DNA of 64,000 nucleotides from Streptococcus suis (GCA_022354845.1 CP031970.1:1736001-1800000), one strand, 5' to 3'; counted from the stretch's first letter, positions 27,443-38,684 are shown. Translations and numbers: made by a program. The notes: generated from the letters alone by a model not told the origin.

Positions 27443-29161
27443 TTATTCATTTCCAGAAGCAGGAGGAATTAGGCCAACACCAACAGGTTTCTTGGTTTCT
27501 GTTTCCATCTGGTCTTTCGGACCTGCTACCTCTCCATTAAAGCCCATGGCTTCTCCCAAGCGAACTGCGACATCCGTATCATCAAATTCCCCGTCAAACA
27601 TATAGGCCCCAGAACCCATAGCATAGACTGGTACTTTTTCACCCGCATGGGCCGTCGTTGTCCAAGCTAACCCTGCTTTTTTATCTAAAATATGGGTAGC
27701 TTTAATGGAAACTGGATCATAGCCACCATACTGGACATTTTGTTCTTCACTTGCCTTCTTACTTTCTTCAAAAGCAGTTTTGAGTTCCTGGTATTCCTCT
27801 TGCGAGCAAATCAAACGATTGCTCTCCTGTTGCTCCTTATAGGCTTCAACTGCTGCTTCTGTACCAGTTTCTGCTGGGGCATTAGGATCAAGAACTAGAC
27901 CGAAGAATGCTGTAATCTGAGATGCAAATTCTTCAAATGAAAGATTTGGATTGGTCTCAAGAGCACTTTTTACCTTCTCTTGGAAAGCAACTTGTGAACC
28001 TTTTTGATTTGTTAGGAGGTCAAAATAGGTCTCATACCCAGTTGAACCATTTCCTATGGTGAAACCACCTGTAGAATGGTCTGCAGTTACCACAATCAAG
28101 GTATCGTCTGGATGTTCATCGTAAAAATCCACTGCAGACTGGATTGCTTCTTGAAACTGAATGACCTCTTCCATTGTGGTCACTCCGTCATTGGCATGCT
28201 CAGCCCAGTCTATTTTCCCTGATTCTGCCATCATAAAGAAACCTTCTGGATTATTTGACAGTACTTCAATACCTTTGTCCACGACATCTTTCAAGGTCTG
28301 GCTATCACTGTTTTGGTCAATAGCATATGTCATGGCACCATCATCCTGCAAGTCCTCAGCTACCATATACACTTTCTTTGAATCTGCTGTAATTTGCTCA
28401 GCTTCTTGTTTGGTATCTGCGATAGTATAGCCACGTTCTTCTAAAATGGTATATAGATCTTTTTGATCTTGTTCCTTCCCTGTTCGATGCTTGAGGGAAC
28501 CACCACCAAAAAAATCAAAGTCTGTCTCTGCCATTTGCAAGCCAATATCATAATATGAATTACGTGATTCTACATTAGCATAAAATGCAGCAGGTGTTGC
28601 ATGGTTTAAAGTCACGGAGGAAATGATACCAACAGCTTTACCTGCTCGTTTAGCTTTTTCTGCCACTGAATCTGCAGATTGACTAAAGTCTCCAGAAAGC
28701 CCCACCGTATCCGTTTGAGTTTTTATTCCTGTCCCAAATGCAGTCGCTGTAGAGGCTGAGTCTGGAATAAAAGAGTGGCAGTCGAATTGAGTCTTCATAC
28801 CAACAACTGGCATCTCTGTAAAATTCATCCTGTCTGGGTAAATTTCTCCCTTATTGGTCTGGGTATAGCCTAGATAATTCTCTGCAGCTGTTACGGGAGT
28901 AACCCCCATCCCATCTCCGATGAAAAGAAAAACATACTTGGCCTGATTTTCATTTACCTTGGAATAATCCTCCGTTTTAGCCCTACTAGTATCATAAAAG
29001 GCTACTGTTTTTCCATTCGCTGTCTGCTCAGCTAAAGCTGCATCATTAACAGCTTCAGTATCTAATTTAACACTTGCTTGGTTACTGCAAGCTGCTAAAA
29101 GAAGCACTGAAGTAGTAAACAAGATCGTTGCGCATTGAAGATAGGTAGATTTCTTTTTCAT
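27443..29161 (-). CDS. phoA: Lipoprotein alkaline phosphatase
   Basis: A 572-residue surface phosphatase. The signal peptide ends in a lipobox LLAAC (Cys ~25), so it is a membrane-tethered lipoprotein. Alkaline phosphatase motifs: FLFIGDGMGVTP (metal ligand Asp), CHSFIPDSASTATA with the nucleophile Ser, SSVTLNHATPAAFYAN, KIDWAEHANDG, and VTADHSTGGF near the C-terminal half. It would release phosphate from organic esters outside the cell. Monocistronic, with a strong hairpin (29339-29383) 180 bp upstream belonging to the intergenic space. Gene name is by family; streptococcal names vary. Confidence 0.9.
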   Translation of the reverse strand: MKKKSTYLQCATILFTTSVLLLAACSNQASVKLDTEAVNDAALAEQTANGKTVAFYDTSRAKTEDYSKVNENQAKYVFLFIGDGMGVTPVTAAENYLGYTQTNKGEIYPDRMNFTEMPVVGMKTQFDCHSFIPDSASTATAFGTGIKTQTDTVGLSGDFSQSADSVAEKAKRAGKAVGIISSVTLNHATPAAFYANVESRNSYYDIGLQMAETDFDFFGGGSLKHRTGKEQDQKDLYTILEERGYTIADTKQEAEQITADSKKVYMVAEDLQDDGAMTYAIDQNSDSQTLKDVVDKGIEVLSNNPEGFFMMAESGKIDWAEHANDGVTTMEEVIQFQEAIQSAVDFYDEHPDDTLIVVTADHSTGGFTIGNGSTGYETYFDLLTNQKGSQVAFQEKVKSALETNPNLSFEEFASQITAFFGLVLDPNAPAETGTEAAVEAYKEQQESNRLICSQEEYQELKTAFEESKKASEEQNVQYGGYDPVSIKATHILDKKAGLAWTTTAHAGEKVPVYAMGSGAYMFDGEFDDTDVAVRLGEAMGFNGEVAGPKDQMETETKKPVGVGLIPPASGNE

Positions 29162-29338
29162 TTAAAACTCCTTGGTATTATTCAGACTTAAGTCCAAAAT
29201 TAGTCTAACCTATTTTCATCAAATTCCAATGAAAATTACGTAAAATATCTAAGTATAGATTGTAATTTCTTTGTAAATTCTTATCAATGGTCGTTTACAA
29301 ATTATTCACCAAAGAAGTAAGAATTCTACAATTCACAA

Positions 29339-29383
29339 AAACGCATAAAATCATGTTGCCTGTAACATCGATTTTATGCGTTT
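29339..29383. terminator. 14-bp-stem hairpin in the 29162-29542 gap
   Basis: AAACGCATAAAATC (29339-29352) pairs with GATTTTATGCGTTT (29370-29383), plus an inner ATGTT/AACAT pair. A near-identical left arm occurs in the pepX terminator at 44302. It is probably the terminator of the oxidoreductase gene (29543-30526), though 160 bp from its stop. The rest of the 380-bp gap shows no gene. Confidence 0.65.
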
Positions 29384-29542
29384 GATAATATGATTACTAC
29401 ACAAGATTTCTGTGTATTTGTATATTTCTAGATTTCCCTCCCCATTTTCTGAAAAAGTAATACCAGCTAATGGCTTGTCAGAAACTATTTATGAGGCTCC
29501 CTGTTTACTGGCCCGACCCGAAATACACATTCGGATTCGTTA

Positions 29543-30526
29543 CTACACCTCTTCAGGGTAAACCAAACCCCATTCTTTACGGAGTTGGGTCATAATGCCC
29601 ATGACATCTTGGGTGTAGGCTAGGTGCATGGTATTTTCGATGCCTGCGACAGCTTTTTCCATATCCGCCACTTCATAAGAAAGAGCCTTGGCTGTCTCGC
29701 CCGCTTCGATTACCTCTTGACTACCGTCTTCAGTATAGGTAATGACTGCTTTCTGACCACGAGGATACTCGTAGAGTTCGATATAGCCTTTGTCGTAGGC
29801 AATCGTTCCACGTTTTGGCTGTTTGGCATGGAGGGTCAGGGCGATGGTCGCCATCTCTCCTGCATCATTGCTGAGCAAAATCCCTACCTGCTCGTCCACA
29901 CCTGTCGGAGCCAATTTGACCTGTGATAGGACTTGATTTGGCTTTTCCGTCATAAACCAACGGACAAATGACAGTGCGTAGACACCAATATCCAAGAGGG
30001 CGCCTCCTGCCAAGCTTTTATTGAAAAAGCGATTGGTCATGTCGTATTCCTTGTAGCTGCCAAAGTTCATCTGAATCATCTTCAAATCTCCAAGCTTGCC
30101 ACTGGCAACAACTTCGCTCAACTGACGATAGATTGGCATGTGGAAAATAGTCATGGCTTCTGCCAGGATAACCTGATTTTCTTCTGCCAGTTGAATGGCT
30201 TCTGCTAATTCTTCTGAATTAAGCGTAATAGACTTTTCACAGAGGACATGCTTCCCAGCCTTCAAGGCCTTTCTCAAATAATTGATATGGGTATTGTGAG
30301 GCGTAGAAATATAGATAATGTCTACTTCAGGATCCTCAAACACATCATCGATTTCCTGATAAACTTTCTCGATGCCATATTTTTGCGCGAATTCCACACC
30401 CTTGTCATAGGTACGGTTAGCCACCGAATAAAGATTTCCTCCCATAGCCTGCAAGGCCTGAACCAATTCGTTGGCAATAACACCTGTTCCCAGAGTCGCC
30501 CATTTATACTGCATTTTTTCAGTCAT
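29543..30526 (-). CDS. Gfo/Idh/MocA family oxidoreductase
   Basis: A 327-residue NAD(P)-dependent dehydrogenase. The N-terminal Rossmann fold starts WATLGTGVIANELVQAL; the conserved catalytic-region motif is LCEKSITLN (EKP-type, with Ser in place of Pro). The C-terminal substrate domain has GGALLDIGVYALSF, typical of the family. Such enzymes act on sugars or sugar-derived compounds, but the substrate cannot be assigned. Divergent from rnhC with an 85-bp gap. Confidence 0.88.
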   Translation of the reverse strand: MTEKMQYKWATLGTGVIANELVQALQAMGGNLYSVANRTYDKGVEFAQKYGIEKVYQEIDDVFEDPEVDIIYISTPHNTHINYLRKALKAGKHVLCEKSITLNSEELAEAIQLAEENQVILAEAMTIFHMPIYRQLSEVVASGKLGDLKMIQMNFGSYKEYDMTNRFFNKSLAGGALLDIGVYALSFVRWFMTEKPNQVLSQVKLAPTGVDEQVGILLSNDAGEMATIALTLHAKQPKRGTIAYDKGYIELYEYPRGQKAVITYTEDGSQEVIEAGETAKALSYEVADMEKAVAGIENTMHLAYTQDVMGIMTQLRKEWGLVYPEEV

Positions 30527-30611
30527 TACACATCCTCTCTTTCTTTTCCCATTATAGTAAATTCTACCTTTTTCTGCACACTCTAACTAGCATTTGTGTT
30601 ACAATAAGAAC

Positions 30612-31502
30612 ATGAATACCGTTGTACTAAAGGCATCTGTCCAGCAAAAACAGGCCATGATGGCTCACTATGACCGCTATCGGCAGGACAGTAAAAATCC
30701 CTACATAGAAGCATTTTTCAAATTGACCGGTGCTAGCCTGTCCATCTACACTTCTGGAAAAGTCGTTTTTCAGGGGGAAATGGCAGAGCAGGAAGCAAGG
30801 CTCTGGGGCTATGAGCCAGAAAGCTCTGAACAGACAACCAATCCTGGTCAAAACCTGCCCATGATTGGTACAGATGAGGTTGGAAACGGGTCTTATTTTG
30901 GAGGTTTGGCAGTCGTTGCTAGTTTTGTCCGCCCAGAAGACCATGCTTTTCTCAAGTCGCTAGGTGTGGATGATTCTAAGAAAATGACAGACCAAAAAAT
31001 CTGCCAAATCGCTCCTCTCTTAAAAGAGAAAATCCCCCACCAAGCTCTGCTATTGTTACCGAAAAAATACAACGAAGTCATTGAGCAAGGCTATAATGCA
31101 GTATCTGTCAAGGTTGCCCTGCACAATCAAGCAATTTTCCTACTCTTGCAAAAGGGAATGAAGCCTGAGAAGATTGTCATTGACGCTTTTACATCCAGTC
31201 AAAATTATCAAAAGTACTTGAAGAAGGAAGCCAATCAATTTCCCAACCCCATCACACTAAAAGAAAAGGCTGAGGGTAAGTATCTGGCTGTGGCAGTATC
31301 TTCTATCATTGCAAGAAGTATGTTTTTAGAAAATCTTGCCCAGCTTGGTCAACAAGTTGGAATGCAACTGCCGTCTGGAGCGGGCAGTAAATCCGACCAA
31401 GTCGCAGCAAGCATCTTAAAACAATATGGCATGGCTGGTCTCAATGAGACTGCCAAACTTCACTTTGCTAATACGCAAAAAGCACAAAAATTATTGAAAT
31501 AA
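30612..31502 (+). CDS. rnhC: Ribonuclease HIII
   Basis: A 296-residue enzyme that degrades the RNA strand of RNA-DNA hybrids. The N-terminal TBP-like substrate-binding domain (~1-80) is characteristic of HIII versus HII. The RNase H fold starts at [18 protein letters not shown] with the catalytic Asp-Glu pair; further acidic ligands are in LGVDDSKKM and [10 protein letters not shown] start at ATG 30612 (MNTVVLKAS), the family N-terminus; an ATG-like start six codons earlier would sit in the promoter. It begins the rnhC-lepB unit (13-nt gap). Confidence 0.94.
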   Translation: MNTVVLKASVQQKQAMMAHYDRYRQDSKNPYIEAFFKLTGASLSIYTSGKVVFQGEMAEQEARLWGYEPESSEQTTNPGQNLPMIGTDEVGNGSYFGGLAVVASFVRPEDHAFLKSLGVDDSKKMTDQKICQIAPLLKEKIPHQALLLLPKKYNEVIEQGYNAVSVKVALHNQAIFLLLQKGMKPEKIVIDAFTSSQNYQKYLKKEANQFPNPITLKEKAEGKYLAVAVSSIIARSMFLENLAQLGQQVGMQLPSGAGSKSDQVAASILKQYGMAGLNETAKLHFANTQKAQKLLK

Positions 31503-31515
31503 GGAAAATAAATTC

Positions 31516-32145
31516 ATGGGAATTAAAAAAGGTACCAATCGTTCCCCATTCATGAAATTCATTGCCGAATGGGGATTCTTTATCTTATTTATCGTAGCTG
31601 TGTTCGCCAGTCGATACTATATCTGGAATCCAGTTTCAGTTCAGGGGCATTCCATGGACCCGACGCTTCAACACCAAGAAAAATTGATTATGCTGAAAAC
31701 AACATCAATCGACCGTTTCGATATTGTTGTTGCTAGCGAGACAGACAGTAATGGTGACGAAAAATTAATTGTCAAACGTGTTATCGGCATGCCAGGTGAC
31801 ACCATCCGCTACGAAAACGATGTACTATATATCAATAACGAACAAATAGATGAGTCATATTTAGCAGAATATTTGACAGCTTTTAATGAAGATAAACTTC
31901 AAACTATCTATTCTTACAATAAACAATTCCAGGCCGTTGCTCAATCTGCCGAGGCCTTTACACAGGACGCCAATGGTTACGTAGATTTCACTATAACGGT
32001 CCCAGAAGGTCAGTACTTCTTGATGGGGGATGATCGTCTCGTTTCACTAGATAGCCGTAGTGTGGGAACATTCTCCCGTGAAAATATCAAAGGTGAAGTC
32101 GTCTTTCGGATGTGGCCATTCAACCGAATTGGGACTGTTGATTAA
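31516..32145 (+). CDS. lepB: Signal peptidase I
   Basis: A 209-residue membrane protease that cuts signal peptides. It has one N-terminal transmembrane helix (~14-34), the nucleophile Ser in VQGHSMDPTL (~46), the general-base Lys in IVKRVIGMPGD (~90), and the box E region FLMGDDRLVSLDSRSVG. The length is that of the single-TM Gram-positive type. It follows rnhC by 13 nt with AAGGAAAATAAATTC before the ATG, and is followed by a terminator. Confidence 0.95.
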   Translation: MGIKKGTNRSPFMKFIAEWGFFILFIVAVFASRYYIWNPVSVQGHSMDPTLQHQEKLIMLKTTSIDRFDIVVASETDSNGDEKLIVKRVIGMPGDTIRYENDVLYINNEQIDESYLAEYLTAFNEDKLQTIYSYNKQFQAVAQSAEAFTQDANGYVDFTITVPEGQYFLMGDDRLVSLDSRSVGTFSRENIKGEVVFRMWPFNRIGTVD

Positions 32146-32152
32146 TACAAAC

Positions 32153-32185
32153 AAGTTTGGAGCAATCCGTTCCAAACTTCTTTTT
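32153..32185 (+). terminator. lepB terminator
   Basis: AAGTTTGGA (32153-32161) pairs with TTCCAAACTT (32170-32179) followed by CTTTTT. It lies 22 bp before the recD2 start, so recD2 must rely on read-through or a promoter inside this region. Confidence 0.8.
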
Positions 32186-32207
32186 CATTATTATTGGACT
32201 AAACTCT

Positions 32208-34697
32208 ATGAACGAAGTGTATGTTACCGGTACTATTGACCGGATTATTTTTGAAAATCCTAGTAATTTTTATAAAATCCTTCTCCTTGAAATCGAGGAA
32301 ACTGACGCAGGATATGACGACTACGAAATAATTGTGACCGGAACGATTGCCGATGTCATTGAAGGAGAAGACTATCGTTTCTATGGCAATCTGGTTACCC
32401 ATCCCAAGTATGGTCAGCAGCTGCAAATTTCGCGTTACGAACGCAGCAAGCCCACTTCTGCCGGACTTGTCAAATATTTCTCCAGTGACCATTTCAAGGG
32501 AATTGGACGCAAAACGGCTGAAAAAATCGTTGAGCTCTATGGCGAAGATACCATTGATAAGATTTTAGCTGAACCTGAAAAACTGACCCAAATCACAGGC
32601 CTATCCAGCAAGAACAGGCAGGCATTTGTCGAAAAACTCCGCCTCAATTATGGAACCGAAATGATCTTGGCAAAACTAGCCGAGTATGGCATTCCCAATA
32701 AATTGGCCTTTCAAATCCAAGACCAATATAAGGAAAAAACACTCCAAATGATTGAAGAAAATCCCTATCAACTGGTTGAAGACGTCCAAGGGATCGGTTT
32801 CACCATTGCCGATAGGATTGCGGAAAAGCGGGGAATTGCCAGTGATTCTCCCCAACGCTTTCGGGCTGGTATGCTCTTTAGTCTCATTCATCGCTCCATG
32901 GAAACAGGCGATACCTATGTGGAGGCTAGAGACTTGCTGGAAGCAACCCTTGAACTGCTGGAAAAATCCCGCCATACAGAGCTGGACCCCGCTGCTGTTG
33001 CCAAAGAATTGACGGGACTGATTGCAGACGACAAGGTACAGCAAGAAGGCACAAAGATTTTTGACAACAGCCTCTACTTTGCCGAACATGGTATCCATAA
33101 AAACCTGACCCGTCTGATGGGAAAAAATGGTTTCAAACCCTTCCCACGCGCAGACGTTGAGGCTGCTATAGCAGAGCTAGAAACTATGTCTTCCCTTACC
33201 TACGATGACATTCAAAAAGAAGCCATCGTCCAAGCCATTACCAATCCGCTTTTCATTCTGACAGGCGGACCAGGGACTGGAAAAACAACGGTTATTAACG
33301 GTATTATCGCGGTCTACGCTATCTTGCATAAGATTGACCTAACTGGCAACCGAGAAGAATGCCCCGTCCTCCTAGCCGCTCCAACTGGACGAGCAGCCAG
33401 ACGGATGAATGAATTGACAGGTCTGCCTTCCGCCACCATCCACCGCCACCTCGGTCTGGTAGAAGGACAAGAAGAATCCTACCGTGATGATTATTTGGAT
33501 ACCGACTTTATCATCGTGGATGAGTTTTCTATGGTAGATACTTGGTTGGCAAACCAGCTCTTCCAGAACATTTCCTCCCAAACCCAAGTTCTGATTGTCG
33601 GCGATGCGGAGCAATTACCTTCTGTCAGTCCCGGCCAAGTCCTAGCTGACCTCTTAAAAATTGACAAGCTACCCAGCATCACTCTGGAACGCATCTACCG
33701 CCAATCCGATGATTCAACTATTGTTACCCTAGCCAGCCAGATTCGCCAAGGGGCCCTGCCGAGCGATTTCCGTGAGAAAAAGGCTGACCGCTCCTATTTT
33801 GAAGCTCAAAACGAGCAAATTCCAGCTCTGATTGAACGCATTGTCGGCGCAGCCATCAAGTCAGGCATCCCTGCAAACGAAGTCCAAATCCTCGCTCCCA
33901 TGTACCGTGGGGCCGCAGGTATTGACCAACTCAACACCATGACCCAGGCCCTGCTCAATCCTCTAAAAGACGGAGAACTTCAGTTCCTCCACAATGAGCA
34001 GGCCTTCCGCCAAGGCGACCGGGTCATCCATTTGGTCAACGATGCCGAGGCCAATGTCTTCAATGGTGATTTGGGCTACATTACCGACCTTCTACCTGCC
34101 AAGTACACAGACTCCAAGCAGGATGAGATTACCATCAACTTCGATGGTAGCGAGGTCACCTATCCCCGCAATGAGTGGTACAAGATTACCCTGGCCTATG
34201 CCATGTCCATCCACAAGTCCCAAGGTAGTGAGTTTCAGGTCGTTATCCTTCCCATCACCCGCACCAGCCACCGCATGCTCCAGCGCAACCTGGTCTACAC
34301 CGCTATCACCCGCTCCAAGAGCAAGCTCATTCTTCTAGGTGAAATCTCCGCCTTTGACTACGCCGTCAAAAATGCTGGCACCCTTCGCAAAACCTATCTG
34401 GTCCCACGTTTCCAAGGGGAAATGGCAAAGCAGGACAGCAAGGAAAGCTTGACTGAAAACAACGAAAGCAAAACAGCCACAGCCAAGCAAAGCCAGCCAC
34501 CTGCTCAATCGGATAAGTCAAAACAAACAGAGCCAGTAACAGAATTCAGCCAGCAACTGTCCCTTCTTGACCAAGACCAGCCAGAAAAAGCAAGTGCCCA
34601 ACCTAGAGAATATATTCTAACGGTGGACAACCTACTAACCATTGACCCCATGATTGGCATAGATCAGTCAGATATTGAAGAGATTTTTAAAGTATAA
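32208..34697 (+). CDS. recD2: ATP-dependent RecD2 helicase (SF1B)
   Basis: An 829-residue DNA helicase of the RecD-like type that occurs without RecBC. An N-terminal OB/HhH region (~1-330; FKGIGRKTAEKIVE, VQGIGFTIADRIAEKRG) precedes the helicase core: Walker A LTGGPGTGKTTVINGI, motif II IIVDEFSMVD, motif III VGDAEQLPSVSPG, and late motifs YAMSIHKSQGSEF and TAITRSKSKL. The C-terminal tail (~735-800) is Gln/Lys/Ser-rich and probably disordered. ATG 32208 (MNEVYVTGTIDR) matches the family; upstream in-frame codons lie in the lepB terminator. Confidence 0.94.
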   Translation: MNEVYVTGTIDRIIFENPSNFYKILLLEIEETDAGYDDYEIIVTGTIADVIEGEDYRFYGNLVTHPKYGQQLQISRYERSKPTSAGLVKYFSSDHFKGIGRKTAEKIVELYGEDTIDKILAEPEKLTQITGLSSKNRQAFVEKLRLNYGTEMILAKLAEYGIPNKLAFQIQDQYKEKTLQMIEENPYQLVEDVQGIGFTIADRIAEKRGIASDSPQRFRAGMLFSLIHRSMETGDTYVEARDLLEATLELLEKSRHTELDPAAVAKELTGLIADDKVQQEGTKIFDNSLYFAEHGIHKNLTRLMGKNGFKPFPRADVEAAIAELETMSSLTYDDIQKEAIVQAITNPLFILTGGPGTGKTTVINGIIAVYAILHKIDLTGNREECPVLLAAPTGRAARRMNELTGLPSATIHRHLGLVEGQEESYRDDYLDTDFIIVDEFSMVDTWLANQLFQNISSQTQVLIVGDAEQLPSVSPGQVLADLLKIDKLPSITLERIYRQSDDSTIVTLASQIRQGALPSDFREKKADRSYFEAQNEQIPALIERIVGAAIKSGIPANEVQILAPMYRGAAGIDQLNTMTQALLNPLKDGELQFLHNEQAFRQGDRVIHLVNDAEANVFNGDLGYITDLLPAKYTDSKQDEITINFDGSEVTYPRNEWYKITLAYAMSIHKSQGSEFQVVILPITRTSHRMLQRNLVYTAITRSKSKLILLGEISAFDYAVKNAGTLRKTYLVPRFQGEMAKQDSKESLTENNESKTATAKQSQPPAQSDKSKQTEPVTEFSQQLSLLDQDQPEKASAQPREYILTVDNLLTIDPMIGIDQSDIEEIFKV

Positions 34698-34728
34698 AAA
34701 CCAGCAAGTCAGTAGATTTGCTGGTTTT
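34697..34728 (+). terminator. recD2 terminator
   Basis: AAAACCAGCAA pairs with TTTGCTGGTTTT in a near-perfect stem right at the stop codon. Confidence 0.9.
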
Positions 34729-34851
34729 ACTCTAATATGTTCTTTCAGTTTGCGGTTAGAACTCGCTCCAACTATCTGGGAGACCTTTTGAAGGGAGAGA
34801 AATTGATAACAAACTCTTCTGTAATTGAGTCCTTTCTCACTCCCACAGAAC

Positions 34852-35919
34852 TCAAGCCTGAAAGTTTGTGACTGTCACTCCTAACAACCGGATACCTTTT
34901 TCAACTTGTCCAATCTCTTCAATCAACTGACGAACCTCTTTTTCAATGATATCTAACTGGTCGGTGTATTCATCAAGACTATGGCGTTTAGTCAGTGTAG
35001 AAAAATCACCATAACGCACCTTTAACACAATTGTTCGGCCCTTTTTTTCATTACGCTCCAAGCTACCAGCAACCCGTTGACAAAGACTGGTTAGCTCTTT
35101 TAGTACGTCCTCATCTCGATAAAGTAATTTCCGATAGGTTTTTTCCTTACCAATAGACTTGCGCACTCGATCCGCCTTAACAGGTGAATTGGAAATTCCT
35201 CTCGCCTTACGATAGAGGTCAAACCCGAAACGACCGAATGTATCAATCAAAACCATCTCTGGTACATCTAACAGATCCTGCCCTGTGTAGACCCCCATAT
35301 CATGTAGTCGCTTTACAGTTTTCTTGCCAACACCATGAAATTTTTCAATCGGCAAGGATGCCAATATCCCCACAGCCTCTTCTGGTAAAATCAAGGTCAA
35401 TCCATGTGGTTTTTCCATATCCGAAGCAATCTTTGCCAAAAATTTGTTATAGGAAACACCAGCTGAAGCTGTCAGATGCAACTCATTCCATATGTCGTAT
35501 TGGATGAGTTTGGCGATTTTAATTGCCGAGCTAAGGCCTAACTTATTTTCCGTCACATCTAGATAGGCCTCATCAATTGACATCGGCTCCACCAAATCAG
35601 TATAGCGATGAAAGATTTCTCGAACCTGTCGCCCAACTTCTTGGTATTTTTCATAATGACCAGAGATAAAAATAGCCTGCGGACAACGTTCATAGGCTTC
35701 TTTCGAAGACATAGCCGAGTGAATCCCAAAGGCCCGCGCCTCATAATTACAAGTCGACACAACACCTCTACCGCCAGAAATCCTCGGATCAGCTCCAATA
35801 ACAACAGGCTTTCCTTTCAACTCAGGATTGTCCCTTACCTCAATAGCAGCAAAAAAAGCATCCATGTCTACATGAATAATTTTTCTAGATAAATCATTGA
35901 TTAAGGGAAATACTAACAT
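34852..35919 (-). CDS. dinB: DNA polymerase IV (Y family)
   Basis: A 355-residue translesion polymerase. The Y-family catalytic motifs are [14 protein letters not shown] and [13 protein letters not shown] (metal-binding carboxylates), followed by [20 protein letters not shown] and the HhH segment [16 protein letters not shown]; a little-finger domain fills the C-terminus. The start at 35919 has AAAGGAG with 5-nt spacing; an in-frame ATG at 35952 adds 11 residues with no good site. Transcribed away from pflB. Confidence 0.95.
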   Translation of the reverse strand: MLVFPLINDLSRKIIHVDMDAFFAAIEVRDNPELKGKPVVIGADPRISGGRGVVSTCNYEARAFGIHSAMSSKEAYERCPQAIFISGHYEKYQEVGRQVREIFHRYTDLVEPMSIDEAYLDVTENKLGLSSAIKIAKLIQYDIWNELHLTASAGVSYNKFLAKIASDMEKPHGLTLILPEEAVGILASLPIEKFHGVGKKTVKRLHDMGVYTGQDLLDVPEMVLIDTFGRFGFDLYRKARGISNSPVKADRVRKSIGKEKTYRKLLYRDEDVLKELTSLCQRVAGSLERNEKKGRTIVLKVRYGDFSTLTKRHSLDEYTDQLDIIEKEVRQLIEEIGQVEKGIRLLGVTVTNFQA

Positions 35920-36082
35920 GGTTACTCCTTTACAATTTAGATTATACCGCAATCAGCTGCTAATGAAAAGAAAGCTACTCTGAACAGATTATCCAAATGA
36001 CTCCATTTAAACGTCTTGCACGTACCTATTTCTACATGAAAAAGATTGAAATAATTTTCACAAACTTTCACGATGCTGAACC

Positions 36083-36111
36083 TTGAAGTAAGTGCTTTCA
36101 AATGCTATAAT
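36083..36111 (+). promoter_or_regulatory. pflB promoter with cre-like sequence
   Basis: TTGAAG (36083-36088), 17-bp spacer, TATAAT (36106-36111). The spacer contains TAAGTGCTTTCAAA, which resembles a catabolite-responsive element, consistent with sugar control of pfl in streptococci. The match is partial. Confidence 0.6.
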
Positions 36112-36156
36112 AGTACCATACCGGTGTTAACCGAAATGTTCAAAAGGAGAACCCTC

Positions 36157-38502
36157 ATGTCAACAAAAGTAAAAACAAAAAATGTTGCTGAAGACATTTT
36201 CGCCCAAGCCTGGGAAGGCTTCAAAGGTACAGATTGGCAAGATAAAGCAAGTGTAACTCGCTTCGTTCAAGCCAACTACACTCCATATGATGGAGATGAA
36301 AGCTTCCTTGCAGGCCCAACTGAGCGTACACTTCATATCAAGAAAATTATTGACGAAACAAAAGCTGGTTACGAAGATACTCGTTTCCCAATGGATATCG
36401 ACCGTGCGACTTCTATCGCTGATATTCCAGCAGGTTTCATCGATAAAGAAAACGAACTCATCTTTGGTCTCCAAAATGATGAGCTCTTCAAACTTAATTT
36501 CATGCCACGTGGTGGTATTCGTATGGCTGAAACAACTTTGATCGAAAACGGCTATACTCCAGACCCACTCCTTCATGAAATCTATACAAAACACGCTACA
36601 ACTGTAAACGATGGTATCTTCCGTGCTTACACAGCTGACATTCGCCGTGCTCGCCACTCACACCACGTTTCAGGTCTTCCAGATGCTTATTCACGTGGTC
36701 GTATCATCGGTATGTATGCTCGTTTGACACTTTACGGTGCAGACTACTTGATGGAAGAAAAAGTAGCTGACTGGAATGCGATTACTGAAATCGATGAAGA
36801 GTCAATCCGCCTTCGTGAAGAAATCAACCTTCAGTACCAAGCTTTGCAACAAGTTGTGCGTTTAGGTGACTCATACGGTGTTGATGTTCGCAAACCTGCA
36901 ATGAACACGAAAGAAGCTATCCAATGGACAAACATTGCTTTCATGGCTGTATGTCGTGTTATCAATGGTGCTGCTACTTCACTTGGTCGTGTGCCAATCG
37001 TACTTGACATCTACGCTGAACGTGACTTGGCTCGAGGTACATTTACTGAGGCTGAAATCCAAGAATTTGTTGATGACTTCGTATTGAAACTTCGTACAGT
37101 GAAATTTGCTCGTACAAAAGCCTTCGACGAAATCTACTCTGGTGACCCAACATTCTTGACAACATCTATGGCAGGTATGGGTAACGATGGTCGTCACCGT
37201 GTTACTAAGATGGACTACCGTTTCTTGAACACTCTTGACAACATCGGTAACTCTCCAGAACCAAACTTGACAGTTCTTTGGTCAGACAAACTTCCATATT
37301 CATTCCGTCATTACTGTATGGCAATGAGCCACAAACACTCTTCTATCCAATATGAAGGTGTAACAACAATGGCGAAAGATGGTTATGGTGAAATGTCTTG
37401 TATCTCTTGCTGTGTATCTCCACTTGATCCAGAAAGCGAAGACCAACGCCACAACATCCAATACTTTGGTGCTCGCGTAAACGTCCTTAAAGCCCTTCTT
37501 TCAAGCTGGAACAACGGTTACGATGATGTTCACAAAGATTACAAAGTATTCGACGGTGTTGAACCAAATACATCTGAAGTATTTGACTACGACCAAGTGG
37601 TTAAGAACTTTGAAATCGCCCTTGACTGGTTGACTGATACATATGTTGATGCCATGAATATCATCCACTTCATGACAGATAAATACAACTACGAAGCAGT
37701 TCAAATGGCATTCTTGCCAACTCACCTTCGTGCGAACATGGGATTCGGTATCTGTGGTTTCGCAAACACTGTTGACTCATTGTCAGCAATCAAATATGCA
37801 CAAGTTAAACCAATCCGTGATGAAGATGGATTTATCTACGACTACGAAGTAACTGGTGACTTCCCACGCTATGGTGAAGACGATGACCGTGTAGATGATA
37901 TTGCGAAATGGCTTATGGAAGCATTCTTCACTCGTTTGAACAAACATAAATTGTACAAGAATGCTGAAGCTACTGTATCTATCTTGACAATCACTTCAAA
38001 CGTTGCTTACTCTAAACAAACTGGTAACTCTCCAGTTCACCGTGGTGTATTCCTCAATGAAGATGGTTCTGTGAACACTACTAAGGTAGAATTCTTCCCA
38101 CCAGGTGCTAACCCAACTTCTAAAGCTCGTGGTGGTTGGTTGCAAAACTTGAACACCCTTTCTAAACTCAACTTCAAACATGCCAACGACGGTATCTCAT
38201 TGACTACTCAAGTTTCTCCAAAAGCGCTTGGTAAAACATTCGATGAGCAAGTAAACAACTTGGTAACAATCCTTGATGGTTACTTTGAACAAGGTGGTCA
38301 ACACGTTAACTTGAACGTTATGGACTTGAACGACGTTTATGAAAAAATCATGGCTGGTGAAGATGTTATCGTTCGTATCTCTGGATACTGCGTAAACACT
38401 AAATACCTCACTAAAGAGCAAAAAACTGAATTGACTCAACGTGTCTTCCACGAAGTTCTTTCAATGGACGACCACGCTGCTAAAGTTTCAGGTCAAGCTT
38501 AA
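36157..38502 (+). CDS. pflB: Pyruvate formate-lyase (formate acetyltransferase)
   Basis: A 781-residue glycyl-radical enzyme converting pyruvate and CoA to acetyl-CoA and formate in mixed-acid fermentation. The catalytic Cys-Cys pair is in [16 protein letters not shown] (~residue 420). The C-terminal radical loop is [15 protein letters not shown]; its Gly carries the radical after activation by PflA (not in this window). Oxygen cuts the protein there. ATG 36157 has AAAAGGAG at good spacing; an in-frame start 28 codons earlier is in the promoter. Codon bias points to high expression. Own terminator follows. Confidence 0.96.
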   Translation: MSTKVKTKNVAEDIFAQAWEGFKGTDWQDKASVTRFVQANYTPYDGDESFLAGPTERTLHIKKIIDETKAGYEDTRFPMDIDRATSIADIPAGFIDKENELIFGLQNDELFKLNFMPRGGIRMAETTLIENGYTPDPLLHEIYTKHATTVNDGIFRAYTADIRRARHSHHVSGLPDAYSRGRIIGMYARLTLYGADYLMEEKVADWNAITEIDEESIRLREEINLQYQALQQVVRLGDSYGVDVRKPAMNTKEAIQWTNIAFMAVCRVINGAATSLGRVPIVLDIYAERDLARGTFTEAEIQEFVDDFVLKLRTVKFARTKAFDEIYSGDPTFLTTSMAGMGNDGRHRVTKMDYRFLNTLDNIGNSPEPNLTVLWSDKLPYSFRHYCMAMSHKHSSIQYEGVTTMAKDGYGEMSCISCCVSPLDPESEDQRHNIQYFGARVNVLKALLSSWNNGYDDVHKDYKVFDGVEPNTSEVFDYDQVVKNFEIALDWLTDTYVDAMNIIHFMTDKYNYEAVQMAFLPTHLRANMGFGICGFANTVDSLSAIKYAQVKPIRDEDGFIYDYEVTGDFPRYGEDDDRVDDIAKWLMEAFFTRLNKHKLYKNAEATVSILTITSNVAYSKQTGNSPVHRGVFLNEDGSVNTTKVEFFPPGANPTSKARGGWLQNLNTLSKLNFKHANDGISLTTQVSPKALGKTFDEQVNNLVTILDGYFEQGGQHVNLNVMDLNDVYEKIMAGEDVIVRISGYCVNTKYLTKEQKTELTQRVFHEVLSMDDHAAKVSGQA

Positions 38503-38515
38503 ATCAAGCAAACAC

Positions 38516-38543
38516 AAAAGGACTTGCACATGCAGGTCCTTTT
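38516..38543 (+). terminator. pflB terminator
   Basis: AAAAGGACTTGCA pairs with TGCAGGTCCTTTT across a 2-nt loop region, immediately after the stop. The next ~80 bp contain three GGAAGGAT direct repeats of unknown meaning. Confidence 0.88.
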
Positions 38544-38644
38544 ACTATGTCGAAAACACTTCTGAGTGCTGTGGAAGGATAGTAAATCTTCGGAAGGATG
38601 CACCGCAGATTTTCGGAAGGATACAGAACCAGTTCATAAAAAAA

Positions 38645-38676
38645 TCCCCTCTCAAAATGCAATTCGAGAGAGGGGA
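38645..38676 (-). terminator. Terminator of the LysM-CHAP gene
   Basis: TCCCCTCTC (38645-38653) pairs with GAGAGAGGGGA (38666-38676); on the minus strand a T-run follows. Confidence 0.85.
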
Positions 38677-38684
38677 CTGTTCTT

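Noticed and set aside
38580..38630. Triple GGAAGGAT direct repeat as a regulatory array
   Set aside because: It lies between two terminators of converging genes with no promoter to control; likely neutral or part of a degenerate intergenic repeat.
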